DNA of 64,000 nucleotides from JAWKWH01 sp041397625 (GCA_041397625.1 JAWKWH010000001.1:1116001-1180000); one strand, 5' to 3'. Positions 35,075 to 43,778 are shown, numbered from the stretch's first letter. The notes: generated from the letters alone by a model not told the origin. A program made the numbers and translations.

Positions 35075-35526
35075 CTGCAAACCCTCAACTCATACCGCGT
35101 CCATGATCCGTGGCGCGGTTCGTCCGTCTGCAGCCATCGCATGGCGCGCACCAAGGGCGCATTTCAAACGCCACCCGGATTCGATTAAAATTTTCCGCGA
35201 ATTTGTCCGGCTGCCGAAGAAGTCCTTCTCGCCGCTCCGCACCGAGGGCGGGCATTTTTGTGCATGGGCCGCTAAGCGGCTAGAAAATCGACAGAATTTG
35301 CCGTCACAAACGAGAAATGATGTGGATTGGATGCAAACCGAAAATGCCGGCTTCCGACCAACGGTTTGTTTACCATGGCCCAAACTTCACGGTCGATTTT
35401 GCGTTTTTTTCCGTCAATGGCGTGTTGCGGGCGCGCAAGCGCCGCCGCCTTATCCTTTCCTTAAACGCTGGGTGCGAATTTGCCGGAGCGAACGGTCCGC
35501 GAGAGGTTTTTGCGCAGCCGTGGCGC
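35075..35526. other. 452-nt non-coding region upstream of the DivJ-like kinase
   Basis: No gene recognised. A+T-richer patches (35185-35215, 35360-35410) alternate with GC-rich DNA. The one regulatory-looking element is TTAT-N7-TTAA at 35450-35464, listed separately. A short overlapping reading frame across this region lacks a ribosome site and family resemblance. Confidence 0.6.
35450..35464. promoter_or_regulatory. Candidate CtrA-binding site
   Basis: TTAT-cctttcc-TTAA, one mismatch from the TTAA-N7-TTAA consensus of the alphaproteobacterial cell-cycle regulator CtrA, 63 nt upstream of the first candidate start of the kinase gene. Its position before a cell-cycle-type kinase makes it more than chance-level, but a short motif like this remains tentative. 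Confidence 0.4.
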
Positions 35527-37353
35527 ATGTTACAGCGAGTGAGTGAATTGAGTTTTTCGATGGCGAGATCCGGCAACTGGCAGGACAGGTTTGCCGCTGC
35601 GTGCGACCGCCTCGTCCACCCCGCCGTCGATCGTCCCGGAGAGCGCAGCTACCAGCGTCGCCTGATCGGCGTGCTGTTGGGGGCACCGTTCCTGCTCGCC
35701 GGGCTTTTGAGCCAGATATTCCATGGCATGATCGACAATGGCAGCCTGCTCGCCGTCAATTGCCTTGTGTTCGCGCTTGCCTGGATCGCGACCGCCGTGG
35801 TGGCGGCGACGGCCCGCGCGGCACTGGTTGAATCGGCGCTGCTGATCGTCGCGACGATGGTGATCGGGTTGGCAGTATCGGTAACCGGTCTGCTGCAATC
35901 CCCATTGGTGCTCTTGCTGCTGGCGCCGCCCTTCGAATGCTGGTGGATGCATCGCGCACGCGGTCCTTCCAACCGTGGCTGGTGGGCGTCGATCGCCGCA
36001 TGTGCGCTGGCGCTGGTTGCCATCGGTGGCGGCTATGGCGGCGAGGTGAGCTTCGCGGTCGAGCACTGGGTGCTGCCGCTGATATACGCAGCGACGATGT
36101 GGCTGCGGTTTACCGGTCCGCCTGCAATACCCGAGAGCGGCGGCAGGACGCTGGATGCCTGGGACTACGAAAACGCCGCCGAAATCGCCGGTGCGGCGGT
36201 TTTCCGCCTGACATCCGATGGCGACGTCGATCAGGTAACCCGGCAGGCGAGGACCATGATCGGCGTGCCGCAGGCATTGCTGCTCGGCAGGGGTCTGTTC
36301 GAACGGTTGCACGTCACGGACCGGGTCGAGTACATGGCGTTGATCGCCGACGTGCGCGCCGATGGCGGGCGCCGCAGCGCCGAACTGCGGTTGCGTCTGC
36401 CGAATGACGAAGCTGCGGAAAACGCCAGCAACTTCCACACATTCCTGTTCGAGTTCGTGCGCGAGACCGACACGGATACGGTGCTGGTGCTTGTCAGCGA
36501 TCATCCCGAGATCGCCAGGTTGCGTGCGGCCGTTGCCGATGCGCGCGACAGGGCGGACGGAATGGAGATCGCCAAGGGACGTTTCCTCGCATCGGTCAGC
36601 CACGAACTGCGCACGCCGCTCAATGCCATCATCGGCTTTGCCGACATGTTGAAGAACGAGTTGCTGGGACCGCTGCCCGATGCGCGCCAGAAGGAATATG
36701 TCCAGCTGATCAGCGAATCGGGCAACCACCTCCTTTCGGTGGTCAACGCCATCCTCGACGTTTCGAAGATCGAATCCGGCAACTACCTGATCGAACCGGA
36801 ACCGTTCGAGTTTGCCGATGCGATCGACATGTGCCATTCGATGATGGCGTTGCAGGCCAGGGAAAAGAACATCGCCCTGACCCGGGACATCGACAAATCG
36901 GTCAATGAGTTGTGCGCCGACCGCCGCGCCGTGCAGCAGATGCTGATCAACCTGGTTTCGAACGCCGTGAAGTTCACCCCGGAAGGCGGCAGGGTGCACA
37001 TAACGGCCGACGTGAAGGATGGACGGCTTCGTTTTCGCGTCAACGACAACGGTATCGGCATCGCGGCGGAGGATCTGGACAAGATCGGCCAGCCCTTCAT
37101 GCAGGTGCAGAACACCTATACCCGCCAGTATGAGGGTACGGGCCTCGGCCTGTCGCTGGTCAAGGGTCTCGTCGCGCTGCACGAAGGCGACATGATGATC
37201 GACAGCGCGCCGGGCTGCGGCACGACCGTGTCGATCAGCCTGCCACTGGACGGTCCCGCGCCCAAAGACGCCGAAATCGGCTATCTCGAGGAGAATGTGA
37301 CGAAACTGGAAACAGGGGAGAGCGCCGATGAGCCGAACCGCAAGCAGGCGTAA
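35527..37353 (+). CDS. DivJ-like membrane sensor histidine kinase
   Basis: 608 residues from ATG 35527 (597 from ATG 35560; neither has a strong ribosome site). Layout: cytoplasmic N terminus, a block of five or six transmembrane helices (about residues 45-200), a PAS-like domain (about 215-335), then HisKA with phosphoacceptor His359 in SVSHELRTPLNAIIGFADML, and a HATPase domain with N box INLVSNAVKFTP, DNGIGI and GTGLGLSLV. The multi-helix anchor plus PAS and this HisKA sequence resemble DivJ/PleC-type kinases controlling DivK and CtrA in Alphaproteobacteria. The 3' end overlaps the peptidoglycan-binding gene by 26 nt. Confidence 0.85.
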   Translation: MLQRVSELSFSMARSGNWQDRFAAACDRLVHPAVDRPGERSYQRRLIGVLLGAPFLLAGLLSQIFHGMIDNGSLLAVNCLVFALAWIATAVVAATARAALVESALLIVATMVIGLAVSVTGLLQSPLVLLLLAPPFECWWMHRARGPSNRGWWASIAACALALVAIGGGYGGEVSFAVEHWVLPLIYAATMWLRFTGPPAIPESGGRTLDAWDYENAAEIAGAAVFRLTSDGDVDQVTRQARTMIGVPQALLLGRGLFERLHVTDRVEYMALIADVRADGGRRSAELRLRLPNDEAAENASNFHTFLFEFVRETDTDTVLVLVSDHPEIARLRAAVADARDRADGMEIAKGRFLASVSHELRTPLNAIIGFADMLKNELLGPLPDARQKEYVQLISESGNHLLSVVNAILDVSKIESGNYLIEPEPFEFADAIDMCHSMMALQAREKNIALTRDIDKSVNELCADRRAVQQMLINLVSNAVKFTPEGGRVHITADVKDGRLRFRVNDNGIGIAAEDLDKIGQPFMQVQNTYTRQYEGTGLGLSLVKGLVALHEGDMMIDSAPGCGTTVSISLPLDGPAPKDAEIGYLEENVTKLETGESADEPNRKQA

Positions 37354-38092
37354 GCGCCGCCAGTCGGTTTCGCAAAGGATGCTGCGCAGCGCCGGAATCC
37401 TGGTCGCGCAGAACCCGGTTCTCGTCGGCGGCGCCACGGCCTTCCTGTTGACGTTGTCCTTTGTCTCGGCCAACGCGCTATGGTACCAGCCATATGGCCA
37501 TCCGGCTGCGCTGTTCCCGACCCGCCCGCTGGTTTTCAAGAAACAGGCATCGCCCGACACCGGTCTGCCGGAAAGCATATCCGGCGAGCTTGAGACCACC
37601 ATCCGCATCGAGCGTGAGGACGTGGCGTCCATTCCGGCCGATCCGACCGTGCAGCGGGTGCAGGAGGTGCTGAGCGAGCTCGATCTCTACACGGGATCGG
37701 TGGACGGCATTGCCGGACCGAAGACGCGCGACGCGATACGCTCCTACCGGCGCATCATCGGTCTGGAACCAAGCGACGCGATCGACGACGACCTGCTGGA
37801 CCAGCTCGGCACAAAACCCGAGGTGACGGCGGCGATCACGCCTGTGCCGGTGGCCCGGCCCGACGAAACCGAAATGACCGACGGCACGCCCGCCGCCCGT
37901 GGTTCCCTGGTGGTACGCATCCAGGGCGGCCTGCGCGCCTTCGGCAACGATCATATCGAGATCGACGGCATTATCGGCGAACAGACCCGCCAGGCCATTC
38001 GCGAGTTCCAGACGCTGTTCGGGCTGGAGGCGAACGGCAATGCCGACGAAACGGTGCTCGCCAAGATGCGCGAACTGGGCCTTGCCGATTAA
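37328..38092 (+). CDS. Peptidoglycan-binding domain protein, membrane-anchored
   Basis: 254 residues. A basic cytoplasmic N terminus (SRRKRRQSVSQR) and one transmembrane helix (LVGGATAFLLTLSFVSANAL) place the rest in the periplasm. Two PG_binding_1-type repeats follow: VQEVLSELDLYTGSVDGIAG with TRDAIRSYRRIIGL, and IQGGLRAFGNDHIEIDGIIG with TRQAIREFQTLFGL. It would dock to the cell wall; there is no catalytic domain. Translationally coupled to the upstream kinase, suggesting that kinase and wall anchor act together. Confidence 0.85.
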   Translation: MSRTASRRKRRQSVSQRMLRSAGILVAQNPVLVGGATAFLLTLSFVSANALWYQPYGHPAALFPTRPLVFKKQASPDTGLPESISGELETTIRIEREDVASIPADPTVQRVQEVLSELDLYTGSVDGIAGPKTRDAIRSYRRIIGLEPSDAIDDDLLDQLGTKPEVTAAITPVPVARPDETEMTDGTPAARGSLVVRIQGGLRAFGNDHIEIDGIIGEQTRQAIREFQTLFGLEANGNADETVLAKMRELGLAD

Positions 38093-38131
38093 CGCGACGC
38101 GGGCGCAAGGCGCCGACCGGATTACCGGGCG

Positions 38132-38479
38132 ATGCGCCTGACATCCGAAATATTCGTTTCGGCGCTGCTGCGCCGTGTCAATGCCGGCGGCGGCTTTGGC
38201 GCCGTGCTGCGCCGCGGAAACCGCGAGGCCGGTGCGATCTTCATCCTCGACCGCCGCCGCGGTGGCGAAACGGCAGTTTACGGCCCGGCGCCGCAGATGC
38301 TCTACGACGAGGCGAAGCCCGAGGACCGCCTGTTCAGCGAGATTATGGTGTCGGCGGATGCCGATGATATTTCAGCCAGGCTCGACAAGGAAGCACGCTT
38401 CGATTCCGACATCTGGGCCGTCGAGGTGGAGACCGGCAGTACAGCGCTGGCCGAACTAATCACCATCGCGTCGGAATAG
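38132..38479 (+). CDS. DUF1491 family protein
   Basis: 115 residues, cytoplasmic. Family-like pattern: MRLTSEIFVSALLRRVNAGG, GAIFILDRR and a C-terminal DSDIWAVEVE. Found in many Alphaproteobacteria with no known activity. It begins 39 nt after the peptidoglycan-binding gene and converges on the DUF2336 gene, so it may be the last gene of the kinase operon. Confidence 0.82.
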   Translation: MRLTSEIFVSALLRRVNAGGGFGAVLRRGNREAGAIFILDRRRGGETAVYGPAPQMLYDEAKPEDRLFSEIMVSADADDISARLDKEARFDSDIWAVEVETGSTALAELITIASE

Positions 38480-38488
38480 GGCCGCTGC

Positions 38489-39400
38489 CTACGAGGCGCG
38501 ACCGAACGCCGGTTCGGAAACGAATGTCCGGACCTTCCAGCCGCGGACGGTTTCGGCAGCCTTCTTGGCGACCAGAGCCTCGTATTTGCCGAGGAACCAA
38601 CGGATATCCTCGGCCGAGGAGAAAGCATCCGGCCGCAGCGCCGAGACCAGCAGAAAGGCGAGCTCGGAACCGACGTCGAGCGCCTTGAGCGCGATCGCGA
38701 ATTCGGTGAGCTGCTCGGTCTCGGTTATCCGGCAGACAACGCCGAAATCCAGGCCGAGGCAGTCAGCGAGCATGGTCTGGAACAGCCCGGGCCGGCCCGT
38801 GAGCGCGGTTTCGCGCAGGCCGGCGTGATAGGTGCTGTTGTTGGCCGGCCGCATCATGGCGCGCAGCTTGCGCCGGGCGTCATCGGCGACTTCGCCACGC
38901 GCCGGCGTGCGCTCGGCACGCGCTTCGTTCCGATCGGCAAGCTCGCGCAGCCGCTTGACCTCCGGATCGCGCAGCGCCGTCAGCAAGTCGCGGATCGGCC
39001 TGGCGAGCGCCTGCCTGCGCGCGATCACGCGGGCGTGCGACACGCCGCAGGTCGCGATGACCGTGATCAGGTCGACATCGCGAAGCGCCCGGGAGCGAAC
39101 CAGAAGGGGCGCGGCAATGTCGATGGCATCTCCTGCCAGGCGGCGAACCAGGGCGGGCGGCGCATACTGGCACTCCGACAGTGCGGCAGCGGCGTATCGC
39201 CGTGCCTCGCGCGACACCGCGCCGATGAGCGGAATGGCCAGATCGTCGAGCTGCGCGATTTCGAGCCGCGAGGGGCGCGGCAGGGCACAGAAAGCCGATA
39301 CGGCGGCACGAAACAGCGTTTCGCCCTTTGACGGCTCGGACGAGCAGCTTTCGATATAGCGGAAATCTGATGAGAACAGGGACGACACGGGATCACGCAC
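38489..39400 (-). CDS. DUF2336 family protein
   Basis: 303 residues from GTG 39398-39400, a start chosen because no ATG is suitably placed. Helical-repeat type protein: LAIPLIGAVSREARRYAAAALSE and VRRLAGDAIDIAAPLLVRSRAL look like HEAT-like repeats of the DUF2336 family, and the C-terminal half contains FQTMLADCLGLDF. Some DUF2336 members in rhizobia are linked to cell-envelope or signalling functions, but no activity is defined. Confidence 0.78.
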   Translation of the reverse strand: MRDPVSSLFSSDFRYIESCSSEPSKGETLFRAAVSAFCALPRPSRLEIAQLDDLAIPLIGAVSREARRYAAAALSECQYAPPALVRRLAGDAIDIAAPLLVRSRALRDVDLITVIATCGVSHARVIARRQALARPIRDLLTALRDPEVKRLRELADRNEARAERTPARGEVADDARRKLRAMMRPANNSTYHAGLRETALTGRPGLFQTMLADCLGLDFGVVCRITETEQLTEFAIALKALDVGSELAFLLVSALRPDAFSSAEDIRWFLGKYEALVAKKAAETVRGWKVRTFVSEPAFGRAS

Positions 39401-39488
39401 ACTTCATACTGACGCCGGGCAACAACGCCCGAAAATACGGCGACGCCAAGGAGGCAACCGCGATTTTCTTCAAATTAGCGCCGATGTG

Positions 39489-39503
39489 TTAGCAAGCTGT
39501 TAA
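39489..39503. promoter_or_regulatory. Second candidate CtrA-binding site
   Basis: TTAG-caagctg-TTAAC, one mismatch from TTAA-N7-TTAAC, in the 205-nt divergent region between the DUF2336 gene and the small gene at 39606. Either gene could be the target. Tentative. Confidence 0.35.
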
Positions 39504-39605
39504 CCGTACGGTGCGGTAATCGGCCATGGATGTGCAGCGTAGACCGCCCCGGTGAGCGTGGAGGGCCATCCGGGGCATCAGGCAACTTTCGATGGAAAGG
39601 CTTCG

Positions 39606-39803
39606 ATGATGGCCACCATAATTCAGTTCAGCCTCGCCGGCCGGCGAATCAGGACCAACCGGCCACCGCCGGGCGTCAGCGCGACGATCGTTCCCTATCC
39701 CGGCGTGCGCTATGAGAGGCTTGGCGAAGGCGACGGACGCGCCCCGGCGGGCGCTTCAAAGCCGACATCCGTTGCGAAAGCGGGCATGAAGACCGACTTC
39801 TGA
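39606..39803 (+). CDS. Short hypothetical protein
   Basis: 65 residues (64 if the second of two adjacent ATGs is used), preceded by GGAAAGG. Basic and proline-rich (RRIRTNRPPPGVSATIVPYPGVRYERLG), low complexity towards the end, no signal peptide or membrane segment. No family recognised. The ribosome site is the main support, so it may be a leader peptide or a spurious reading frame. Confidence 0.45.
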   Translation: MMATIIQFSLAGRRIRTNRPPPGVSATIVPYPGVRYERLGEGDGRAPAGASKPTSVAKAGMKTDF

Positions 39804-39822
39804 TCGTCTTGCGGCGGAAGTT

Positions 39823-40365
39823 CTATTCCTGCCGACACTCGGCGCTTTCGAGGAACGCCTCGACAATTCCGCTCCAGCTCTCGTCGGGCACGAATGCGCG
39901 CGCGACGACGATGCCCTCGCGCTCCTCGGTTTCGACAAAGATCGAGGCGGCATATTCGTCCGGCAGCTCCTTGCGCAGCTCAACCATCTGCACGGGCGTT
40001 GCGATCACCAGATCGAGCTTGCGGTCGGTGGCGGTGCGATCGTTGAAACTGTAGATGTTCTGGCCGCGCCGGTCGTATACCGAGACCGACCAGAAGGGCA
40101 CGTCGCCACCGGCAACAAAGTGGGCGATGCCGGTGCCGAGCGCGAAACGACAGGCAATCGAGGCGAACAACGGATCGGCGCCCTTGCTGAAAGCGTCGTT
40201 GCCGCCGGCCTCGGCAATCTTCGTCACCTGGAAGGCTGATGCGCGCTCGGAAAGCCGGGCCCAGGCGTCGTGGGCGGAATAGGCCGGCACCAGCAGCAGG
40301 ACGGCGATATGGACGACCACCGCGCCGACCAGGCCGAGCATGACGGTGTAGATCAGCCTAAGCAT
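39823..40365 (-). CDS. DUF1254-domain membrane protein
   Basis: 180 residues. One N-terminal transmembrane helix (IYTVMLGLVGAVVVHIAVLLLVPAY in parts) followed by a periplasmic DUF1254-like domain: FASIACRFALGTGIAHFVAG, PFWSVSVYDRRGQNIYSFND. It overlaps the upstream DUF1214 gene by 8 nt. In many bacteria the two domains form a single polypeptide; here they are two coupled genes. Confidence 0.8.
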   Translation of the reverse strand: MLRLIYTVMLGLVGAVVVHIAVLLLVPAYSAHDAWARLSERASAFQVTKIAEAGGNDAFSKGADPLFASIACRFALGTGIAHFVAGGDVPFWSVSVYDRRGQNIYSFNDRTATDRKLDLVIATPVQMVELRKELPDEYAASIFVETEEREGIVVARAFVPDESWSGIVEAFLESAECRQE

Positions 40366-40945
40366 CGCGACACCCGGTCCTGACGATGACGGGAAAATCG
40401 CCGCGCTCGGCGGTTACCGTGGTGGCGATCGGCGTGTCGTAGAGCGTCAGCACGAACACGACCGAGGCCGGCGACGATACGCTGATCCAGTTGCCGGGTG
40501 CGGCATCGGGGCCGATGCGGATGGTGAAGGCGTTGTCGGCGGCGCGCAACAGCTGGCGCGAATGCAATGCGGTGTTGCGCAGCGGCGGCGCCTCGATCGG
40601 GTTCAGGGCCAGGTCGGCGACGTGCAGGGTCCAGAACCGCGCCGCCGGAACGCTGCCATCGAGGCGGTAATTGCAGCGGCCCAGCAATGTGCGGCCATCC
40701 GAATCCGTCTTTGCGTAGAAGGGCAGGCCCTCGGCCTGGCCGAGCGACAATTCGGCATCGCGCGCCCGCCTGGCTGTCGAATAGGGATCGGCATCGGGCG
40801 TGCCCGCGTCAGGATAGGCGACCCACACGCCATAACTGATGGCGCCGAAGCTGCGATTGGTGTTGAGCGCATACCAGACGCTTGCAATGCCGCCGCCGAG
40901 CGACATGGCGAGGAACAGCGCCGTCAAAACGATTGTCCGCAACAT
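40358..40945 (-). CDS. DUF1214-domain exported protein
   Basis: 195 residues from ATG 40945 (AGGTG upstream; a GTG at 40957 would add four). Signal/anchor sequence TIVLTALFLAMSLGGGIASVWYAL, then the DUF1214 domain: AELSLGQAEGLPFYAKTDSDG, FWTLHVADLALNP and the late ISVSSPASVVFVLTLYDTP. Pairs with the DUF1254 gene. No enzymatic role is known. Confidence 0.8.
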   Translation of the reverse strand: MLRTIVLTALFLAMSLGGGIASVWYALNTNRSFGAISYGVWVAYPDAGTPDADPYSTARRARDAELSLGQAEGLPFYAKTDSDGRTLLGRCNYRLDGSVPAARFWTLHVADLALNPIEAPPLRNTALHSRQLLRAADNAFTIRIGPDAAPGNWISVSSPASVVFVLTLYDTPIATTVTAERGDFPVIVRTGCRDA

Positions 40946-41039
40946 GGATGTCCGCACCTGTGAGGATCAAGGAATTAACCCGGCGAAAGGCCGGCGTGCA
41001 AGATTGGCTTGCGAGGCAATCTCTTACGAAGGGAAGGGG

Positions 41040-43190
41040 TCAGTCCTTGCTGAGCGCCGACAGGTTTTCCGAACGCAGCGGCGCGTCGATGACGACTGCG
41101 CCGGAGAATTTCGCCGTCATGGCAACCAGCACTTTCGACGTCGCCGCCGACAGCGCCTTCGTGCGCTCGCGACGCGACTGGTCCTCTCCCTCCGCATCCT
41201 CGCCCGCCTTGGCGACCGCGTCCTGTGGAATGGGGCTGTCGAGGCCGGGAATCGGTTTCAGGTCGATATTCTGGTGGGCGTAGGTCATCAGGCGCTGCCA
41301 GGTCATGGCCGGCAGGGAGCCGCCGGTGAGCCGCGCCGTCGGGCTGAAATCATCGTTGCCCATCCAGACAGCGGCGACATAGTTGCCGGTGTAGCCGACG
41401 AACCAGGCGTCGCGATACGCCTGCGTCGTGCCGGTCTTGCCGGCCGCCCTGGTCATGGTCAGCGCGGCGCGGCGGCCGGTGCCCCATTCCGGTACCTGCA
41501 CCAGCATGGAATTCATCGCAAGCGTCGCCTCCGGCGTCAGCGCGCGATGGGGTTTCGGCGCGTCGGTCGCGAATTCGTAGACCATCTCGCCGGAACGGCT
41601 GACGAGCTGGGTGATGCCATGGCGCGTGCCGGAATAGCCGCCATTGGCGAAGGTCAGGTAGCCGGTGGCCTGGTCGAGAACGGTCATGCCCGATGTGCCG
41701 AGCACCATGGTCTTGTGACCGTTGAGCGGCGACTCGACGCCCATCGCCTCGGCCTTAGCCTTGATCTTGTCGATGCCGAGATGCTCCTTGGCAAGCCGCA
41801 CGGGCACGGTGTTGTAGGACTTCACCAGGGCGCGGGTGAGGTCGATGCGACCGGCATAGCTGCGCGTGTAGTTCTGCGGCGTCCAGCCGCCCCAGTTGAT
41901 GTAGCCGTCGCGAATGACCGTCGTCGGCGTGAAGCCGTTCTCCATCGCTGTGGCGTAGACGTAGGGCTTGAACGAGGAGCCGGCCTGGCGCAGCGCGTGG
42001 GTAGCGCGGTTGAACTGGCTCTGGCCATAATCGCGGCCGCCGACCACGGCGCGCACGGCGCCATTGGTGTCCAGCAGCACGATCGCGCCCTCGGTGACCC
42101 GCTTTGCCTTGCCGAACTGGCGCAAATGGTACTCCAGCGCCTCCTCGGCGGCCTTCTGCAGGTCGAGGTCGACGGTGGTGCGGGCGATCAGCGCGCGCGG
42201 TCCGTGCTTGGGCGCGATGCGCTTGACCTCCTCGAAGGCCCAGTCGAGGAAGTAGTCGGGGCTGTCGGTGCCGCCGCGGTCGATGATGTCGGCCGGTCGG
42301 CGGCGCGCGGCCACCACCTGGCCCTCGGTCATGAACCCGCCCTGGACGAGATTGGTCAGCACCTCGTTGGCGCGGGCGCGGGCAGCCGGCAGGTTGATAT
42401 GCGGGGCGTATTTGGCCGGCGCCTTGAACAGGCCGGCCAGCATCGCTGCCTCTGCGAGCGTCACGTCATTGAGGTTCTTGCCGAAATAGAAATCCGCCGC
42501 TGCGGCGATGCCGAAGGTTCCGCCGCCCATATAGGCGCGGTCGAGATAGAGCTGCAGGATCTCCTTCTTCGACAGGTTCCATTCCAGCCAAACCGACAGG
42601 AACGCCTCCTTGACCTTGCGCTCGATGGTGCGCTCGTTGGTCAGGAAAAGGTTCTTGGCAAGCTGCTGGGTGATCGTCGAGCCGCCCTGGACGACGGAAT
42701 TGGCCCTGACGTTCTCGCTCATGGCGCGCACGAGGCCGAAAAAGTCGATGCCGAAATGTTCGAAGAAGCGCCGATCCTCGGTAGCCAGCACCGCCTTGAC
42801 GACGAAATCGGGTAGCTGGTCGACCGGTACGGATTCGCGCTGGATGATGCCGCGCTGGCCGATCTCCCTGCCGTAACGGTCGAGGAAGGTGACGGCGAAA
42901 TCGTCCTGGGTGCGCCAGTCCTTGGTGGTCTCCTCGAAGGCGGGCATGGCCAATGCCAGCATGATCACCGAGCCGGCCGCGCCCATGGTCATGCCTTCGC
43001 TCAGAAGCTCGAAGACGCCGCGCCGCCAGCCGCGCACGCGGAAGCGGCGGAAGAAGATGGTGATGCTTTCCCAGGCGCTGGCGGCCTTGAAACCGGCCTC
43101 GTAGAGGGTCGAATCGATCCACGCGTCCAGCTCAAGAAGCCTGGACGCCTTCGGTCCCCTGCGCTTTCTGCCTTCGGTCGGTTGTTTCAT
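41040..43190 (-). CDS. Class A penicillin-binding protein (bifunctional transglycosylase/transpeptidase)
   Basis: 716 residues from ATG 43190. A basic cytoplasmic N terminus and a single anchor helix (GSVIMLALAMPAF) precede the glycosyltransferase-51 domain: catalytic EDRRFFEHFGID and QGGSTITQQLAKN. The transpeptidase domain has SxxK in AGSSFKPYVYA, SxN in VKSYNTVPV and KTG in AAGKTGTTQAYRDAWFVGY. It builds and crosslinks peptidoglycan in the periplasm. The architecture is close to rhizobial PBP1a/1b; a subclass is not assigned. An earlier GTG at 43259 lacks a ribosome site. Confidence 0.92.
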   Translation of the reverse strand: MKQPTEGRKRRGPKASRLLELDAWIDSTLYEAGFKAASAWESITIFFRRFRVRGWRRGVFELLSEGMTMGAAGSVIMLALAMPAFEETTKDWRTQDDFAVTFLDRYGREIGQRGIIQRESVPVDQLPDFVVKAVLATEDRRFFEHFGIDFFGLVRAMSENVRANSVVQGGSTITQQLAKNLFLTNERTIERKVKEAFLSVWLEWNLSKKEILQLYLDRAYMGGGTFGIAAAADFYFGKNLNDVTLAEAAMLAGLFKAPAKYAPHINLPAARARANEVLTNLVQGGFMTEGQVVAARRRPADIIDRGGTDSPDYFLDWAFEEVKRIAPKHGPRALIARTTVDLDLQKAAEEALEYHLRQFGKAKRVTEGAIVLLDTNGAVRAVVGGRDYGQSQFNRATHALRQAGSSFKPYVYATAMENGFTPTTVIRDGYINWGGWTPQNYTRSYAGRIDLTRALVKSYNTVPVRLAKEHLGIDKIKAKAEAMGVESPLNGHKTMVLGTSGMTVLDQATGYLTFANGGYSGTRHGITQLVSRSGEMVYEFATDAPKPHRALTPEATLAMNSMLVQVPEWGTGRRAALTMTRAAGKTGTTQAYRDAWFVGYTGNYVAAVWMGNDDFSPTARLTGGSLPAMTWQRLMTYAHQNIDLKPIPGLDSPIPQDAVAKAGEDAEGEDQSRRERTKALSAATSKVLVAMTAKFSGAVVIDAPLRSENLSALSKD

Positions 43191-43334
43191 GCCCACGGTC
43201 AAGTCCGTCCCGGGAACCCCTGTGCGATCGCAAGCCGGCGAATTCAGGGCGTTCCGCACAAAGCTATAGTTATTTTTCCGTAAATTGCACTACCGCAATG
43301 CGGAAATGGTGAACGCGTGACGAAAACAACGCAA

Positions 43335-43631
43335 TCAGTCGCAGCTCATGCAATCGTCGTCATGCGACGGCGGCGGACTGGGCGGTGGCGGCGGCGGCGC
43401 CGTGTCGTTGGTCGAGCCCCAGGAAAAACTGTCGAGTTGGAACATCGGGCCGATGGCCGCGGCGCCTCCGCCGGGCGCCCGGTGGATCGAATAGAGCGGA
43501 TGCCGGTCGCTTTCGCCGCCACCGCCACCGCCGCCGCCGCCACCGGCGCCACCGCCAGCACCGCCTCGCGCGGCCGCCATGCCCGTCGCGGCCAGGATGG
43601 CGATGAGTGTCAGCGTAATGATCCTGTTCAT
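43335..43631 (-). CDS. Small exported Gly/Pro-rich protein
   Basis: 98 residues from ATG 43631 with GGGAG upstream. Signal peptide IITLTLIAILAATGMAAA, then a pure glycine block of about 18 residues with alanines, a middle segment HPLYSIHRAPGG, and a polyproline run (eight consecutive prolines/serines) before the acidic end DDDCMSCD with two cysteines. Low complexity prevents family assignment. The GCC-rich coding repeats on the plus strand are a consequence of this composition. Confidence 0.6.
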   Translation of the reverse strand: MNRIITLTLIAILAATGMAAARGGAGGGAGGGGGGGGGGESDRHPLYSIHRAPGGGAAAIGPMFQLDSFSWGSTNDTAPPPPPPSPPPSHDDDCMSCD

Positions 43632-43749
43632 GGGTCGTCTCCCGAACTGGTGTTGCGCTGTAAGGATTGGCACGGGCGGGGAGCGTGTGCTGTGCGGCAC
43701 GTCACAGGGTGGGTATGCGCGATACGAAAAAAATCCTAGGAAAAAATTC

Positions 43750-43778
43750 TTGACGCCGTGACGGTCATCTGCTAGGGT
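43750..43778 (+). promoter_or_regulatory. Candidate promoter of the GTA cluster
   Basis: TTGACG (43750-43755), 17-nt spacer, TAGGGT (43773-43778), with A-rich DNA and the palindrome TCCTAGGA (43734-43741) just upstream. It is the best sigma-70-like pair between the exported Gly/Pro protein and the terminase genes, pointing into the cluster. Confidence 0.5.

Noticed and set aside
43500..43570. GCC-rich tandem repeat considered as a CRISPR or satellite repeat
   Set aside because: It is the coding sequence of the polyglycine block of the small exported protein on the minus strand; no spacers or constant repeat unit.
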